NCBI GenBank assembly: GCA_035545895.1
Contig: DASZXJ010000011.1
Span: 1-64,000 of the forward strand
Reading direction: 5' to 3'
DNA length: 64,000 nucleotides
Source of the DNA: DASZXJ01 sp035545895
GTDB lineage: Bacteria; Planctomycetota; Phycisphaerae; Tepidisphaerales; Tepidisphaeraceae
Shown here: piece by piece, positions 34,630-43,532 of the stretch
How the letters are laid out: the number at the start of each line of letters is the position of its first letter
How positions within the stretch are numbered: the first letter of the stretch is position 1
The notes under the pieces: model-generated
What the model saw: only the letters and a program-made list of their open reading frames with translations
The model's database searches: none
Told to the model about the DNA's origin: nothing
Program-made: the position numbers and the translations under genes

Positions 34630-35500
34630 GAACTGGCATTTTCGCAAAAACGGATTCAATGGCCTGAGTTAGGTCAGGACCCTTTTTCGCCCAGGTTTGC
34701 TGGAACAGGTCGAGTTGTCGCTGCGCGCGGCGCATGCAATAGTCGGTCAACTCCAGCACCTGCCGCTGCAAGGCCGGATCGTGGAGGGGAAGGTCGTTCT
34801 TGACGGAAACCTTCATCGCGCGCGATGCCAGCACGACAAAATCGTGCCACGTGCCCAGCATGTCCTGCATGCGCTTGAACGTTTTGAGCACGTCAGAAGG
34901 CAACTGATGACCCGAAGCCTTCGCGAGTTCCAACGTGTACCTCAGCGACTTGCCGGCGATGCGCAGCGCATGCGGATCGGTGCCGTGTCCCAGCCCCTGC
35001 GATTGCGCTTGGAATTCCCTGACCTGGCGATGAACGGATTGCTCGATCAGGCTTTCGGTCCTGTCGCCGGCCTCGGTCACATCGCGCCGCAGCGCGGACC
35101 AGCTCGCCAGTCGTCCCACGACTTTGATTGGCGACATCTTCTGGGTCGATTCACTGCGAGCCTTCTCGCGTTTGATCTGAAGCTGCTGTTTAAGGTAATC
35201 GACAGCAGGGGCAAATTTGCTGGCCTGTGGAATATCATCCAGATGCCCGATCATCACATCCATGTCGCGCATCGGTCCAAGCCGGCGGCGAAGCTTGCGA
35301 CCCACTTTCGCAAATGGCTTGGCATGATCGGAATCCAAAACCGAATCAAGCAGTTCGACCGCGGCTTTAAGCCGGCGAGTCGTTACACGAGCTTTGTGAA
35401 TCGATTCCTCGTCAAACTGCTCCAGCGCATCCGGGACCAACTGGTGCAAATCCTCCACCAGCTTGTCCAGATGCTCACGCAATGGAAACTCATCGGCCAT
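34517..35500 (-). CDS. CHAD-domain protein
   Basis: Start ATG 35500 (MADEFPLREHLDKLV); open frame upstream to 35815 overlaps hflX and is not credible. 327 residues. All-helical CHAD domain with conserved histidines and basic residues: ESIHKARVTTRRLKAAVELL, RRRLGPMRDMDVM, ALRIAGKSLRYTLELA, MLGTWHDFVVLA. CHAD domains bind polyphosphate. The C-terminal 35 residues are proline-rich and lie antisense to the end of the NIF3-like gene. Confidence 0.88.
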   Translation of the reverse strand: MADEFPLREHLDKLVEDLHQLVPDALEQFDEESIHKARVTTRRLKAAVELLDSVLDSDHAKPFAKVGRKLRRRLGPMRDMDVMIGHLDDIPQASKFAPAVDYLKQQLQIKREKARSESTQKMSPIKVVGRLASWSALRRDVTEAGDRTESLIEQSVHRQVREFQAQSQGLGHGTDPHALRIAGKSLRYTLELAKASGHQLPSDVLKTFKRMQDMLGTWHDFVVLASRAMKVSVKNDLPLHDPALQRQVLELTDYCMRRAQRQLDLFQQTWAKKGPDLTQAIESVFAKMPVPIEQKKDPDPSGSDELPAAEPPVQPLPDVSTTPPTAA

Positions 35501-35575
35501 GAGAGGGATTGTACGACTTCGTTGGGCAACTTCGAGACTTCTAAAAAATCTTAACAATCGGGTAGGATAGACTAC

Positions 35576-36925
35576 GTGGCGGAACTGAAACGAACAAAAC
35601 TGACGGTCCGGCAGGAACGGGCGATCCTGGTCGGTGTAATTCTTCCCAATTCGACCGCCGACCCGCGCGATCCGCTGGGCGAACTCAATTCCCTTGCCAA
35701 AACCGCCGGCGCCAAGGTGGTTGGACAGATTTTGCAGAAACGGTCGCGCGTCGATTCGGGCACTTACGTCGGCACGGGCAAGGTGCTCGAAATCGCGGAA
35801 CTTGCCAAACAACACAAAGCCGACGTCATCATCTTCGACAACGACCTTTCACCAGGACAAATTGGCGCGCTCGAGAAGATGGTCAACGAACACGCCGAAT
35901 CTCCGCCGCTGGATGGGATCAAGATTCTGGACCGATCCGAGCTGATTCTCGATATCTTCGCGACCCGAGCCCGGACCGCCGAAGCCCGGCTTCAGGTTGA
36001 ACTGGCGCAGATGGAATACACCTATCCGCGCCTGACGCGCATGTGGGGACACCTTGAACGCATTCAATCGGGCGCGCCCAGCGCCGGCATCGGCGCACGC
36101 GGCCCGGGCGAACAGCAGCTTGAAATCGATCGCCGACTGGTGCGAGGCCGGATCAAACATCTGAAACAGCAGATCGTCAAAGTACAGGAGCGTAAAAGCC
36201 GCCTGGTTGCCGAGCGCACCCGGCAGCATTTCACGATCTGCATCGTCGGATATACCAACGCCGGCAAGAGCACCCTGTTCAATACATTAACGGGCGCCGG
36301 CACCTACGCCGACGACAAGCTCTTTGCCACGCTCGATACCAAAACCCGAGCATGGAAGATCGATCGCGGCGTCGAAGTCATGCTTAGCGACACGGTCGGT
36401 TTCGTTCGCGACCTGCCTCATGGGTTGGTCGCCAGTTTCAAAGCCACGCTCGAAGAAGCGATCCATGCTGATCTGCTGCTGCATGTGCTGGATGTCGGCC
36501 ACCCTCACGCGCAGCAGCAGTTTGACTCCGTCCATCAGGTGCTCGAAGAAATCGGGGTATCCGAAAAACCTGAAATTCTGCTACTGAATAAGGTCGATAC
36601 GCCCCAAGGCGCCGACAGTGTGGACCTGTGGCGAACGCTGAATCCGGCATCAATCCCCATCAGCGCCAAAACCGGGGGAGGCATCGATCGACTGATCGAT
36701 ATGGTCCTTCAGCGCGTGTCGGGTAATCAAATTCATGTGACCCTCGAAGCCGACTTGACCGATGGGCGAGTCATTTCGTTCATCGAGCAGTACGCGCGGG
36801 TGGAAGACCGCCAATTCAACGACGGCCAGATGGTCGTGAAGGCCGTCATGGATAAGCAAACGCTCATGCAACTGTCGAGGCACAAGAACATCAACATCAA
36901 ATCGGCAAAACCAATGCAGATATGA
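35576..36925 (+). CDS. hflX: GTPase HflX
   Basis: 449 residues from GTG 35576. Ribosome-associated GTPase that splits stalled ribosomes. HflX N-terminal domain: GTYVGTGKVLEIAEL, VIIFDNDLSPGQIGALEK, LDRSELILDIFATRARTAEAR and GARGPGEQQLEIDRR. G-domain: G1 GYTNAGKST, G3 DTVGFV, G4 LNKVD, G5 SAKTG. The C-terminal extension after the G domain is of normal size. It is only 75 bases from the divergent CHAD start. Confidence 0.96.
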   Translation: MAELKRTKLTVRQERAILVGVILPNSTADPRDPLGELNSLAKTAGAKVVGQILQKRSRVDSGTYVGTGKVLEIAELAKQHKADVIIFDNDLSPGQIGALEKMVNEHAESPPLDGIKILDRSELILDIFATRARTAEARLQVELAQMEYTYPRLTRMWGHLERIQSGAPSAGIGARGPGEQQLEIDRRLVRGRIKHLKQQIVKVQERKSRLVAERTRQHFTICIVGYTNAGKSTLFNTLTGAGTYADDKLFATLDTKTRAWKIDRGVEVMLSDTVGFVRDLPHGLVASFKATLEEAIHADLLLHVLDVGHPHAQQQFDSVHQVLEEIGVSEKPEILLLNKVDTPQGADSVDLWRTLNPASIPISAKTGGGIDRLIDMVLQRVSGNQIHVTLEADLTDGRVISFIEQYARVEDRQFNDGQMVVKAVMDKQTLMQLSRHKNINIKSAKPMQI

Positions 36926-36969
36926 ACGGCTTGTGGTATTCTCGCCACGGTCAAACTTTGGGGGCGCCT

Positions 36970-38619
36970 ATGGGCCAGAGTCATCTGATGCGGACTTTGA
37001 TCTTCATTGCCGCAGTCTTTTTCTCGCTAACCGCGCAAGCCCAGCAAATGACGTCCATGGATGGCCCACGCGTGTATGCGGTCGATCGTCGCGTTTCCGA
37101 CATGCCACCCGGTGACGACTTTTCCAAGCCCGAACGCGCCTATGCCTCGATCCATCGTCGCCTGGTCAGCGGCGATGATGATTGGCGAGCGATGAGCATC
37201 GCGCGTCTTGGTCCCACGCTCCCGAAGGCTTCCAGCAAACCGATTCCACTGAGAGAGCGAGCCGCACGCGGATACATCGATGCTCGAATCGCCGAGGTGC
37301 GCATCGTTTCCGAAACGATCGCCTACGTTATCGCACAATGGCCGACCAGCGGGTCGTACGATGTCCGATGCTTCGAACTCGAAGATGGTCGATGGCTCAA
37401 TGCCGGCGATAGCCAATCCAACACAATCGAATCCGCCCGCAAAGTCGTCGATGATGCCTCCGATACTCGCCGCGCCAGCGCTGCCGCTCGAAAAAGTGCA
37501 CAGCATTCTGCTGATTATCTCACGCCCTTCGTCCAGTTCCTGCACGATTCGGCCAAGGAGCCGAAGGAATTGATTCTCGATGCCATTCGCGATAAACGAC
37601 TGGTCGCCGTCGCACAAATCCCCCACCGTCCGACCTACTGGAAACTTCTGACCGATGCCGTTTCCGACCCACGCTTCGTCGCCCGCGCAAGCGTAATCTT
37701 CATGCAGCTTCCGCAAAATAATCAGACGATGGTGGATCGTTTTCTATCAGCGCCGGCGCTCGATCCTTCGCTTGCGATCAATGTACTGCGCGATGCCGAA
37801 GAAGCCGGAGCCCCCGATCAATCCATGCTCGACTTCCTCGTCGCCATCTATAACGTCAACGAAAAACTGCCGCCCGAACAGCGAGTCAGAATCATCTGCG
37901 TCGATGCGCCACAGCCATGGAAAGTAATCCGCCAGCCATCCGATCTGCGAGCGTATGACATCAATCACGATGAGTTCATCGCTCATGCGGTTTTGCGCGA
38001 TCTGCTGGCGCGCATCAACGATGCGCGACATTCACTGCTTGTTCTTGATTTCGACAACGCGCCTCGAAACCTTCGCTGGCGAACCGACGACTCGCCGGTC
38101 AAAACCGCGGGCTGGCATCTCAGTGAAGTCCTCGGCCAGCAATTCTTTATTTTCCTGCAGCACGCCCCGCAGATATCCACGCGCGGGACGGTTTCAGGAC
38201 GAGCCTGCCGGGGGCTCTTCGATACTGCATTTGCGTCGAATCAGAACAATCCAGTTGCGTTCGCTTTGGCGCACAGTCCGTTTGGCACCGAGCCGTTTGA
38301 TGCCAGCGCCGACCTGGATTGTTCCGGGTCATATCGCGATGGGTTCGACGGCTACCTGTTTGCCGAGCGACTCGAAAACGAGTACATGCCCCCTTCCATT
38401 ACGGACTTTTACACTGAGGAGTTCGTCAAGGAGATCGACCGGCGCCACCAGATCATACATGGAAAAGGGATTGGCGAGGAGATCGGCGTGGAAGACCTTG
38501 ACGCCACCAGCTTCCTTCAGTGGCTGAACCAGACCTGGGGTCAGCCTCGCGCATGGAAAGCCCACCTGGGCCCGATTGATGCCTGGCGAATCAGTCCCAG
38601 TCAACCGGCTGAACCATGA
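36970..38619 (+). CDS. Exported protein of unknown function (weak EreA/ChaN-like resemblance)
   Basis: Start ATG 36970 (MGQSHLMRTLIF) with a GGGGG run upstream; the frame opens at 36922 overlapping hflX. About 549 residues with a signal peptide (LIFIAAVFFSLTAQA). A central region (LVAVAQIPHRPTYWKLLTDAV, then RVRIICVDAPQPW) weakly resembles erythromycin-esterase/ChaN-type proteins, but key catalytic residues are not evident. There are several aspartate-rich patches (DASADLDCSGSYRD). Function unknown. Confidence 0.65.
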   Translation: MGQSHLMRTLIFIAAVFFSLTAQAQQMTSMDGPRVYAVDRRVSDMPPGDDFSKPERAYASIHRRLVSGDDDWRAMSIARLGPTLPKASSKPIPLRERAARGYIDARIAEVRIVSETIAYVIAQWPTSGSYDVRCFELEDGRWLNAGDSQSNTIESARKVVDDASDTRRASAAARKSAQHSADYLTPFVQFLHDSAKEPKELILDAIRDKRLVAVAQIPHRPTYWKLLTDAVSDPRFVARASVIFMQLPQNNQTMVDRFLSAPALDPSLAINVLRDAEEAGAPDQSMLDFLVAIYNVNEKLPPEQRVRIICVDAPQPWKVIRQPSDLRAYDINHDEFIAHAVLRDLLARINDARHSLLVLDFDNAPRNLRWRTDDSPVKTAGWHLSEVLGQQFFIFLQHAPQISTRGTVSGRACRGLFDTAFASNQNNPVAFALAHSPFGTEPFDASADLDCSGSYRDGFDGYLFAERLENEYMPPSITDFYTEEFVKEIDRRHQIIHGKGIGEEIGVEDLDATSFLQWLNQTWGQPRAWKAHLGPIDAWRISPSQPAEP

Positions 38620-38758
38620 TTGTTATCCACGGCACAACGATCATGAAGAACCCACGAAGGCGACACTTCATTCCCCTTGTTCCCCACTCCCCTTGTCTCC
38701 GTGTCCTTTTCCCCTCCCTCCCAAAACTCTGAAATATCTGTTCTAATTACTCGTTCAC

Positions 38759-40486
38759 ATGTCCATGACCCGGCAATTAACTGCGCTCGACACGGCGCTG
38801 GGCGCCAATCCCAATTGGCTGGCGCGATATCCGGCTCTTGAGCGCGTGCGTGGCGATCTCGCGGCTGCGCGGTTTCATATGGATCGGCCTTCCAGTGCAA
38901 TACCCATGATCGCAATTTTGGGTGGAACCGGCACGGGCAAGAGCACGTTGCTTAACCGGCTGCTCAACGCCAATCTGGCTGCAGCCAACGTCAGGCGGAC
39001 GTTTACCGCCGGGCCCATCGCTGTCACCAATGAACCCTCGCGACTGCCCGCCAATTGGCTTGGCGTGGAACATATTCAGGCTGCCCCCGATCAACTTCCC
39101 GCGCGAGGCGAAAAACAGCGACTGACCATCATTACTGCTGCCGCGGACCTCCTTCAAAACATTATCCTGATCGATACCCCCGATCTTGATGGGGATGAAC
39201 CCGCCCACCACGCCCAAGCTGACAGTGTCTTCCGATGGGCCGATGCAGTCCTCTTTCTCGTCACTCCTGAAAAATATCAGATGACCGAGTTGCTGGCCTA
39301 TTACCGGTTGGCCAAACGATATTCGATTCCCACTTTTTACGTGATGAACAAAACGCAGGAGCAGGCCGTCGTCGATGATTATCGCGGGCAGATCAAGGTG
39401 AAAAATGTTTTTGTCGTTCCGCGCGATGATGCCGGGTATGAACCGCCGGCTCAGGCCACTCTAACCGCTCTGCGCTCGTCGCTGGAAACCATCGAGTTGA
39501 AAAATCATCCCGATGCCAACGCCGCGCGCGTCGCCGATCTGATCGACCGATTGCAGGATCAGGTGATCGAGCCGATGCTCATCGATCGCCGTGCGGTGGA
39601 TCGGCTGATCCAATCCCTGCGCGCGATGCAGGATGTCACGCCCAGCGTGGATGTCAATCCGCTGACCCAGCAGCTTCAACGGCGGCTTCAACAGCGAAGC
39701 GTGCTTTACCTCATGGGCCCGGGCATGATCATTCAGCGCGTCCGGCAAGTGCCTGCCATGCTTGCGCGCCTGCCGCGAACGACGTGGGACCTGCTTCGCG
39801 GCGGCAAAATCGCCGGCAACGGCCATGACGATCCGCCCGCGCCATCCGATCGACCCGACTTCCGCACGGTCCTGATCGACCAATTCCGCATCGTGCAAAC
39901 CCGCATCGACGATGCGCTGCGTTCCAATTCCACCAGCCAAAAATGGATCGAAGCGAGCCCCTCGGACTATGCCGCGACAAAATTCGACCTCGACCAGGCC
40001 GGCACAATTGCCGATGAGCAGATCGCGCAGCTCCAGGCGTGGCTGGAGAAACACTGGAACGCCACCCCGCGCGACACCGCGATGATCGAACGGTTATTGA
40101 AGGTCTTGCCCGGCGGGGAAAAGCTCACCCGCTGGTCCGAAGCCGCCCCGTACCTGCTCGCCATCGTCGTCGCAACGCACCACGCCTTCTTCGGCCACAT
40201 CGACCTGATGATCCTCGGTGGCTATTCCCTGGCGACCTGGCTCACCGAAAAAATCAACAACCAGGTCGCCAACCGCACCCGAGCCGCCAACAACGCCATC
40301 GCCCAGGACTTTACCGAACTGGTCAAACGACAAATCGACCGCACCTGCACGTGGTTAAACAACCAAGCCCCGACAGCAGCGCAAATCCGAAGTATGACGC
40401 AATTGATGGAAACCCTTTCTGAATTAGCAAACGGCCAAAGCGCCGCCACCCTTGCTCCCTCTTTTTTTGAGAGAGGGGCAGAATGA
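38759..40486 (+). CDS. Dynamin-like/Era-type GTPase with membrane segment
   Basis: 575 residues. P-loop GGTGTGKSTLLN (about 55-66), switch region with TAGPIAVTNEPSRLP, G3 IDTPDLDG, and G4-like VMNKTQ. A long helical C-terminal half holds one or two hydrophobic segments (APYLLAIVVATHHAFFGHIDLMILGGYSL). This layout fits bacterial dynamin-like or YfjP-type GTPases that act at membranes. The last residues (LAPSFFERGAE) may be read from an intergenic repeat. Function unknown. Confidence 0.75.
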   Translation: MSMTRQLTALDTALGANPNWLARYPALERVRGDLAAARFHMDRPSSAIPMIAILGGTGTGKSTLLNRLLNANLAAANVRRTFTAGPIAVTNEPSRLPANWLGVEHIQAAPDQLPARGEKQRLTIITAAADLLQNIILIDTPDLDGDEPAHHAQADSVFRWADAVLFLVTPEKYQMTELLAYYRLAKRYSIPTFYVMNKTQEQAVVDDYRGQIKVKNVFVVPRDDAGYEPPAQATLTALRSSLETIELKNHPDANAARVADLIDRLQDQVIEPMLIDRRAVDRLIQSLRAMQDVTPSVDVNPLTQQLQRRLQQRSVLYLMGPGMIIQRVRQVPAMLARLPRTTWDLLRGGKIAGNGHDDPPAPSDRPDFRTVLIDQFRIVQTRIDDALRSNSTSQKWIEASPSDYAATKFDLDQAGTIADEQIAQLQAWLEKHWNATPRDTAMIERLLKVLPGGEKLTRWSEAAPYLLAIVVATHHAFFGHIDLMILGGYSLATWLTEKINNQVANRTRAANNAIAQDFTELVKRQIDRTCTWLNNQAPTAAQIRSMTQLMETLSELANGQSAATLAPSFFERGAE

Positions 40487-40536
40487 GGGTGCCCGCATTT
40501 GCACCGTGACTTTATGCCTTTCGAAATTCGGGTTCC

Positions 40537-41216
40537 TCACTTCCAGCGCACCTCGTTGCTTGGATTGCCCGTCAGGTCGTGCAATTGCACCATCGCCTGC
40601 AATGTTGGTGGCATGTACTTCATCACAACGTCCATCACGTCTTGTGGCACGGGCTTCACCGGCTTACTTTCAGATGCCTTGGATCGCCCTCGATGCAGAC
40701 CATCAACCGTTTGCAGGCCGTGGTACACCATCGATGGAACTAGCTCTTGCTTCACCGCCCATTTGAACGCTCGCTTAATGACGCCGACACGTTGGTTGAT
40801 AGTTCGCCGACAGAGTTTCTGATCCACGAACTTGTTCTGCACGGCCATCAACGCCTTGGGGCCAAACTGCTCCACAGGCGTCGTGCCATACAGATCCATC
40901 ATAGGGCGTATCGCAAGATTTACGCGGTCAATTTCTGTTGTCGGGGTTCCGTCCAAATTGACGTAGAACTGTTCAGCGTGACGGCGGTAGGTAGGCCAAG
41001 CAGCACCTCGTTGACGCTAAGGCCCCCCTTATCGGCGGGATTCACATACACACGTCCGGCCTGCATCCATTCTGCAATGAGACGGTCATACTTTTCTTTG
41101 CTCTGTGGCGAATCAGGAACGCCAAGATAGATCATCTCACCATCAAGCCTGACGTATGCCTGATTGCGTGCTGTGTGAACACAATACGATGGGACGCGGA
41201 ACTTCGTAGTAGCCAT
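40537..41216 (-). pseudogene. Decayed tyrosine integrase next to tRNA-Thr
   Basis: Two minus-strand frames make one integrase. ATG 41216 (ATTKFRVPSYC) begins an N-terminal arm with AYVRLDGEMIYLG and GLSVNEVLLG. The sequence then continues in another frame as YRRHAEQFYVNLDGTP, needing a frameshift near 41000. The core-binding region (CRRTINQRVGVIKRAFKWAV) is present, but the frame ends at VQLHDLTGNPSNEVRWK, where a TG(M)RPGE motif with the first catalytic arginine is expected. The R-H-R-Y catalytic domain is missing. Remnant of an element that used tRNA-Thr, lying 120 bases away. Confidence 0.85.
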
Positions 41217-41336
41217 AAATGTGCCTCTCGTGGGGGCAAAAGTGTGTACCGTACACACTTGCCAGTATTCACGAGCCGCACTGCAGACCACCGGCAGGTA
41301 ACCCTAAGTTCCGCGTTCAGCTAGTTTTTCGCGAAA

Positions 41337-41408
41337 AGCCGAAGGTGGGATTCGAACCCACAACCCCCGCTTTACGAAAGCGGTGCTCTGCCATTGAGCT
41401 ACTCCGGC
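41337..41408 (-). tRNA. tRNA-Thr (anticodon CGU)
   Basis: The minus strand folds as a cloverleaf: acceptor stem GCCGGAG/CTTCGGC, D-arm GCTCAATGGCAGAGC, anticodon stem CCGCT/AGCGG with loop TTCGTAA (anticodon CGT in DNA), T-arm GTGGGTTCGAATCCCAC, discriminator T. CCA is not encoded. The only tRNA seen in this window. Confidence 0.95.
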
Positions 41409-41462
41409 GAATTAACGACCAGAATAGCAGTGACAAATGATGCAGGCAAGCCGGGCACGGTC

Positions 41463-41750
41463 TCAGACGGCTGCGTGGAGCTGCTGTTCGCGAAGCCAAA
41501 GCGTCAGACGGCGAACCAGATCACGCATCGCATCACGCCAGTCATGCCGTTTGGAACGAGCATTCAGCGTTCCGATGGAATCCTGGGCCATCACCTTCAC
41601 TTCGTAAAACTTGCCGATCCGTTGCATGGTAATGGTGAGGGCGAATTGACCGATTCTTTCGCCCGACCGAAGTGTCCGCCGCAGCCAAGCTGCCATTTGC
41701 TTGCGGTGTGACGGTTTAAGAAGCACGTTTCCGCTGTCAAGCTTAAACAT
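41463..41750 (-). CDS. HPF/RaiA-like ribosome-associated protein
   Basis: Start at ATG 41750 (MFKLDSGNVLLKP); an upstream open frame to 41816 is less likely. 95 residues. Shape of the HPF/RaiA fold: strand FALTITMQRIGKFYEVKVMAQ, then RSKRHDWRDAMRDLVRRLTLWL in place of the last helix. Divergent from typical HPF, so called only by pattern. Likely stabilises resting ribosomes; unproven. Confidence 0.6.
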   Translation of the reverse strand: MFKLDSGNVLLKPSHRKQMAAWLRRTLRSGERIGQFALTITMQRIGKFYEVKVMAQDSIGTLNARSKRHDWRDAMRDLVRRLTLWLREQQLHAAV

Positions 41751-41878
41751 CAGGCACACTCCTGAGCACGGATTATGATTCCCATTGTATCCAGCAATTG
41801 CCGTACCTTCGAACAAAAAGTGGCTGGACTAGAAGAAAAACATCCGATAACTTCCCCGCAACACGGAAAGGAGTCTCC

Positions 41879-41953
41879 ATGGGTAAGCCACGACGCCGAC
41901 GCAAGGTTGGCAGCAAAAAGCGTAAAGCACGACGCGATCGACGCAAACGATAA
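41879..41953 (+). CDS. 24-residue basic protein, ribosomal or RNA-binding candidate
   Basis: ATG 41879 after a good AAAGGAG ribosome-binding site (41867-41873) with six bases spacing. The peptide is 24 residues, 17 of them Lys or Arg (MGKPRRRRKVG ... DRRKR), with no acidic residue but one Asp. Size and composition resemble short basic ribosomal proteins (bL37, or AURKAIP1/COX24-type bS22) of other bacteria; I cannot tell which. It lies 92 bases before pyrF on the same strand, opposite the HPF-like gene. Confidence 0.65.
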   Translation: MGKPRRRRKVGSKKRKARRDRRKR

Positions 41954-42045
41954 TCGATCGATTGCAATTTCCGCTTGCGGCGAAGCACGATGATTTTTCA
42001 CGTCGCGCTCAGCCGCAAGCGGATTTGCCTGTATAGTTTCCGGGC

Positions 42046-42972
42046 ATGTCCAACCATTTTGCCGACCGATTACTCGATGCCATCGCCCGTAAGGGTTCCC
42101 CAATTTGCGCCGGCATCGATCCCATTTACGAAATGCTTCCCAACGCCGTCGCGGGCGATTCGGCCAAACGAGATCCCCACGATCTGCGATCCTGCGTCGA
42201 TGCGATATTTGCGTTCACAATGAAGTTCCTGGAAATCGTCGCGCCACACGTCCCCTGTGTGAAGTTTCAATCCGCGTATTTCGAGAAATATTTGTGGGAC
42301 GGTGTGCAGGCTTATTACGAACTGATCAACGAAGCCCGCGAAATGGGATTGGTCGTCATCGGAGATGTAAAGCGAGGCGATATCGGCAGCACCAGCGACG
42401 CATACGCTGCAGCACATCTGGCTGATCTTGAATTCATCGATGTTGAAGAAACGATCACGCCCGATGCGATCACCATCAATCCGATGTTGGGGCCTGATAC
42501 GCTTGAGCCGTTTCTCAAAGCCGCCAGAGAAAATCAAAAAGGCCTGTTTGTTCTCGTGCGGACGAGTAATCCTGGTTCGACCGCCACGCAAGATGTGAAG
42601 CTTGCTGACGGACGCACCTGGTCTGAGATGCTGGCCGACACCTTGCAGCCGCTGGCCGAAGCGAGTGGTATTGGAACTCACGGCTACAGCCTGCTGGGCG
42701 CGGTCGTTGGCGCCACTCAAACCCAAACGATGGCCAGCCTTCGCAAACGCCTGCCCAATTCGATCTTTCTGCTTCCCGGCTACGGCACCCAAGGCGCAAC
42801 CGGCGAAATGACGCGGGCTGCGTTTACGAACGGCAAAGGCGCGATCGTCTCTGCCAGCAGAAGTATTCTATACGCTCACCGCCATCCCAAAAATGCGGGG
42901 AAGAGCTGGGAACAATCCGTGGAGCGGGCGGTAAGTGACATGAAGAACGACTTATCAAAAGTTCTTGCTTGA
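42046..42972 (+). CDS. pyrF: Orotidine 5'-phosphate decarboxylase
   Basis: 308 residues, the longer type 2 form. Last step of UMP synthesis. Signatures: ICAGIDPIYEMLP, VKFQSAYFEKY, catalytic VIGDVKRGDIGST, and TINPMLGPDTLEPF and the terminal PGYGTQGATGE. Intact. Precedes the toxin/antitoxin pair by 42 bases. Confidence 0.96.
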   Translation: MSNHFADRLLDAIARKGSPICAGIDPIYEMLPNAVAGDSAKRDPHDLRSCVDAIFAFTMKFLEIVAPHVPCVKFQSAYFEKYLWDGVQAYYELINEAREMGLVVIGDVKRGDIGSTSDAYAAAHLADLEFIDVEETITPDAITINPMLGPDTLEPFLKAARENQKGLFVLVRTSNPGSTATQDVKLADGRTWSEMLADTLQPLAEASGIGTHGYSLLGAVVGATQTQTMASLRKRLPNSIFLLPGYGTQGATGEMTRAAFTNGKGAIVSASRSILYAHRHPKNAGKSWEQSVERAVSDMKNDLSKVLA

Positions 42973-43014
42973 TCCAAATGGCGATATAATGCGCGCGTCC
43001 AATAAGAGGGTTAA

Positions 43015-43212
43015 ATGACACTTTCGCAAGTCACAAAACGACTCGCAAAACTCGAGCAGACGGTTGATCGATTGGTCAACGAGCTTGACTATCGGCAGTC
43101 GGTGGAGGCCATTCGCGAAGGCCTCAAATCCGTGGATCGCGGCGAAGGTAGGTCCGCCGCAAGCTCGTTCGCCAAATTGCGACGGAAACTCAATACTGCA
43201 AAATCACATTGA
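43015..43212 (+). CDS. Antitoxin-like protein of a RelE/ParE module
   Basis: 65 residues, ATG 43015. Helical, with heptad-like VTKRLAKLEQTVDRLV, no clear DNA-binding motif, then EAIREGLKSVDRGEG, a pattern of PHD/RelB-like antitoxins coupled to ParE. The stop overlaps the toxin start by three bases (TTGA). Antitoxin by position and size; the family is not certain. Confidence 0.75.
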   Translation: MTLSQVTKRLAKLEQTVDRLVNELDYRQSVEAIREGLKSVDRGEGRSAASSFAKLRRKLNTAKSH

Positions 43213-43532
43213 AATATTCCGTACTGATTCAACCTCCGGCCGAAACCGATATTGAAGCCGCATACCACTATATCCGCGCTGATTCAAAACTTTCTGCAAA
43301 CCGCTGGTTGACTGGATTGATGAAAGTAATTCTCTCGTTGTCATCGTTTCCCAACCGGTGTGGCCTAGCGAGGGAGAGCCGTGAATTTGACGAACCAATT
43401 CGCCAACTCAACTTCGGGCGTCGCCATAATGCGTATCGAATCGTATTTGCAATACGTGCGAATCAGATACGGGTGTTGAGAGTGTTGCATGGCGCGCGAG
43501 AAACTCTTCTTCGCAACGAACTGGATGCATAA
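43209..43532 (+). CDS. RelE/ParE-family toxin
   Basis: 107 residues from TTG 43209. Strand KYSVLIQPPAETDIEAAYHYI, then NRWLTGLMKVILSL, FDEPIRQLNFGRRHNAYRIVFAI and IRVLRVLHGARETL, the RelE/ParE fold in full. RelE toxins cut mRNA on the ribosome; ParE poisons gyrase. Which applies is not evident. The stop overlaps the murD start by one base (TAATG). Confidence 0.88.
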   Translation: MKYSVLIQPPAETDIEAAYHYIRADSKLSANRWLTGLMKVILSLSSFPNRCGLARESREFDEPIRQLNFGRRHNAYRIVFAIRANQIRVLRVLHGARETLLRNELDA

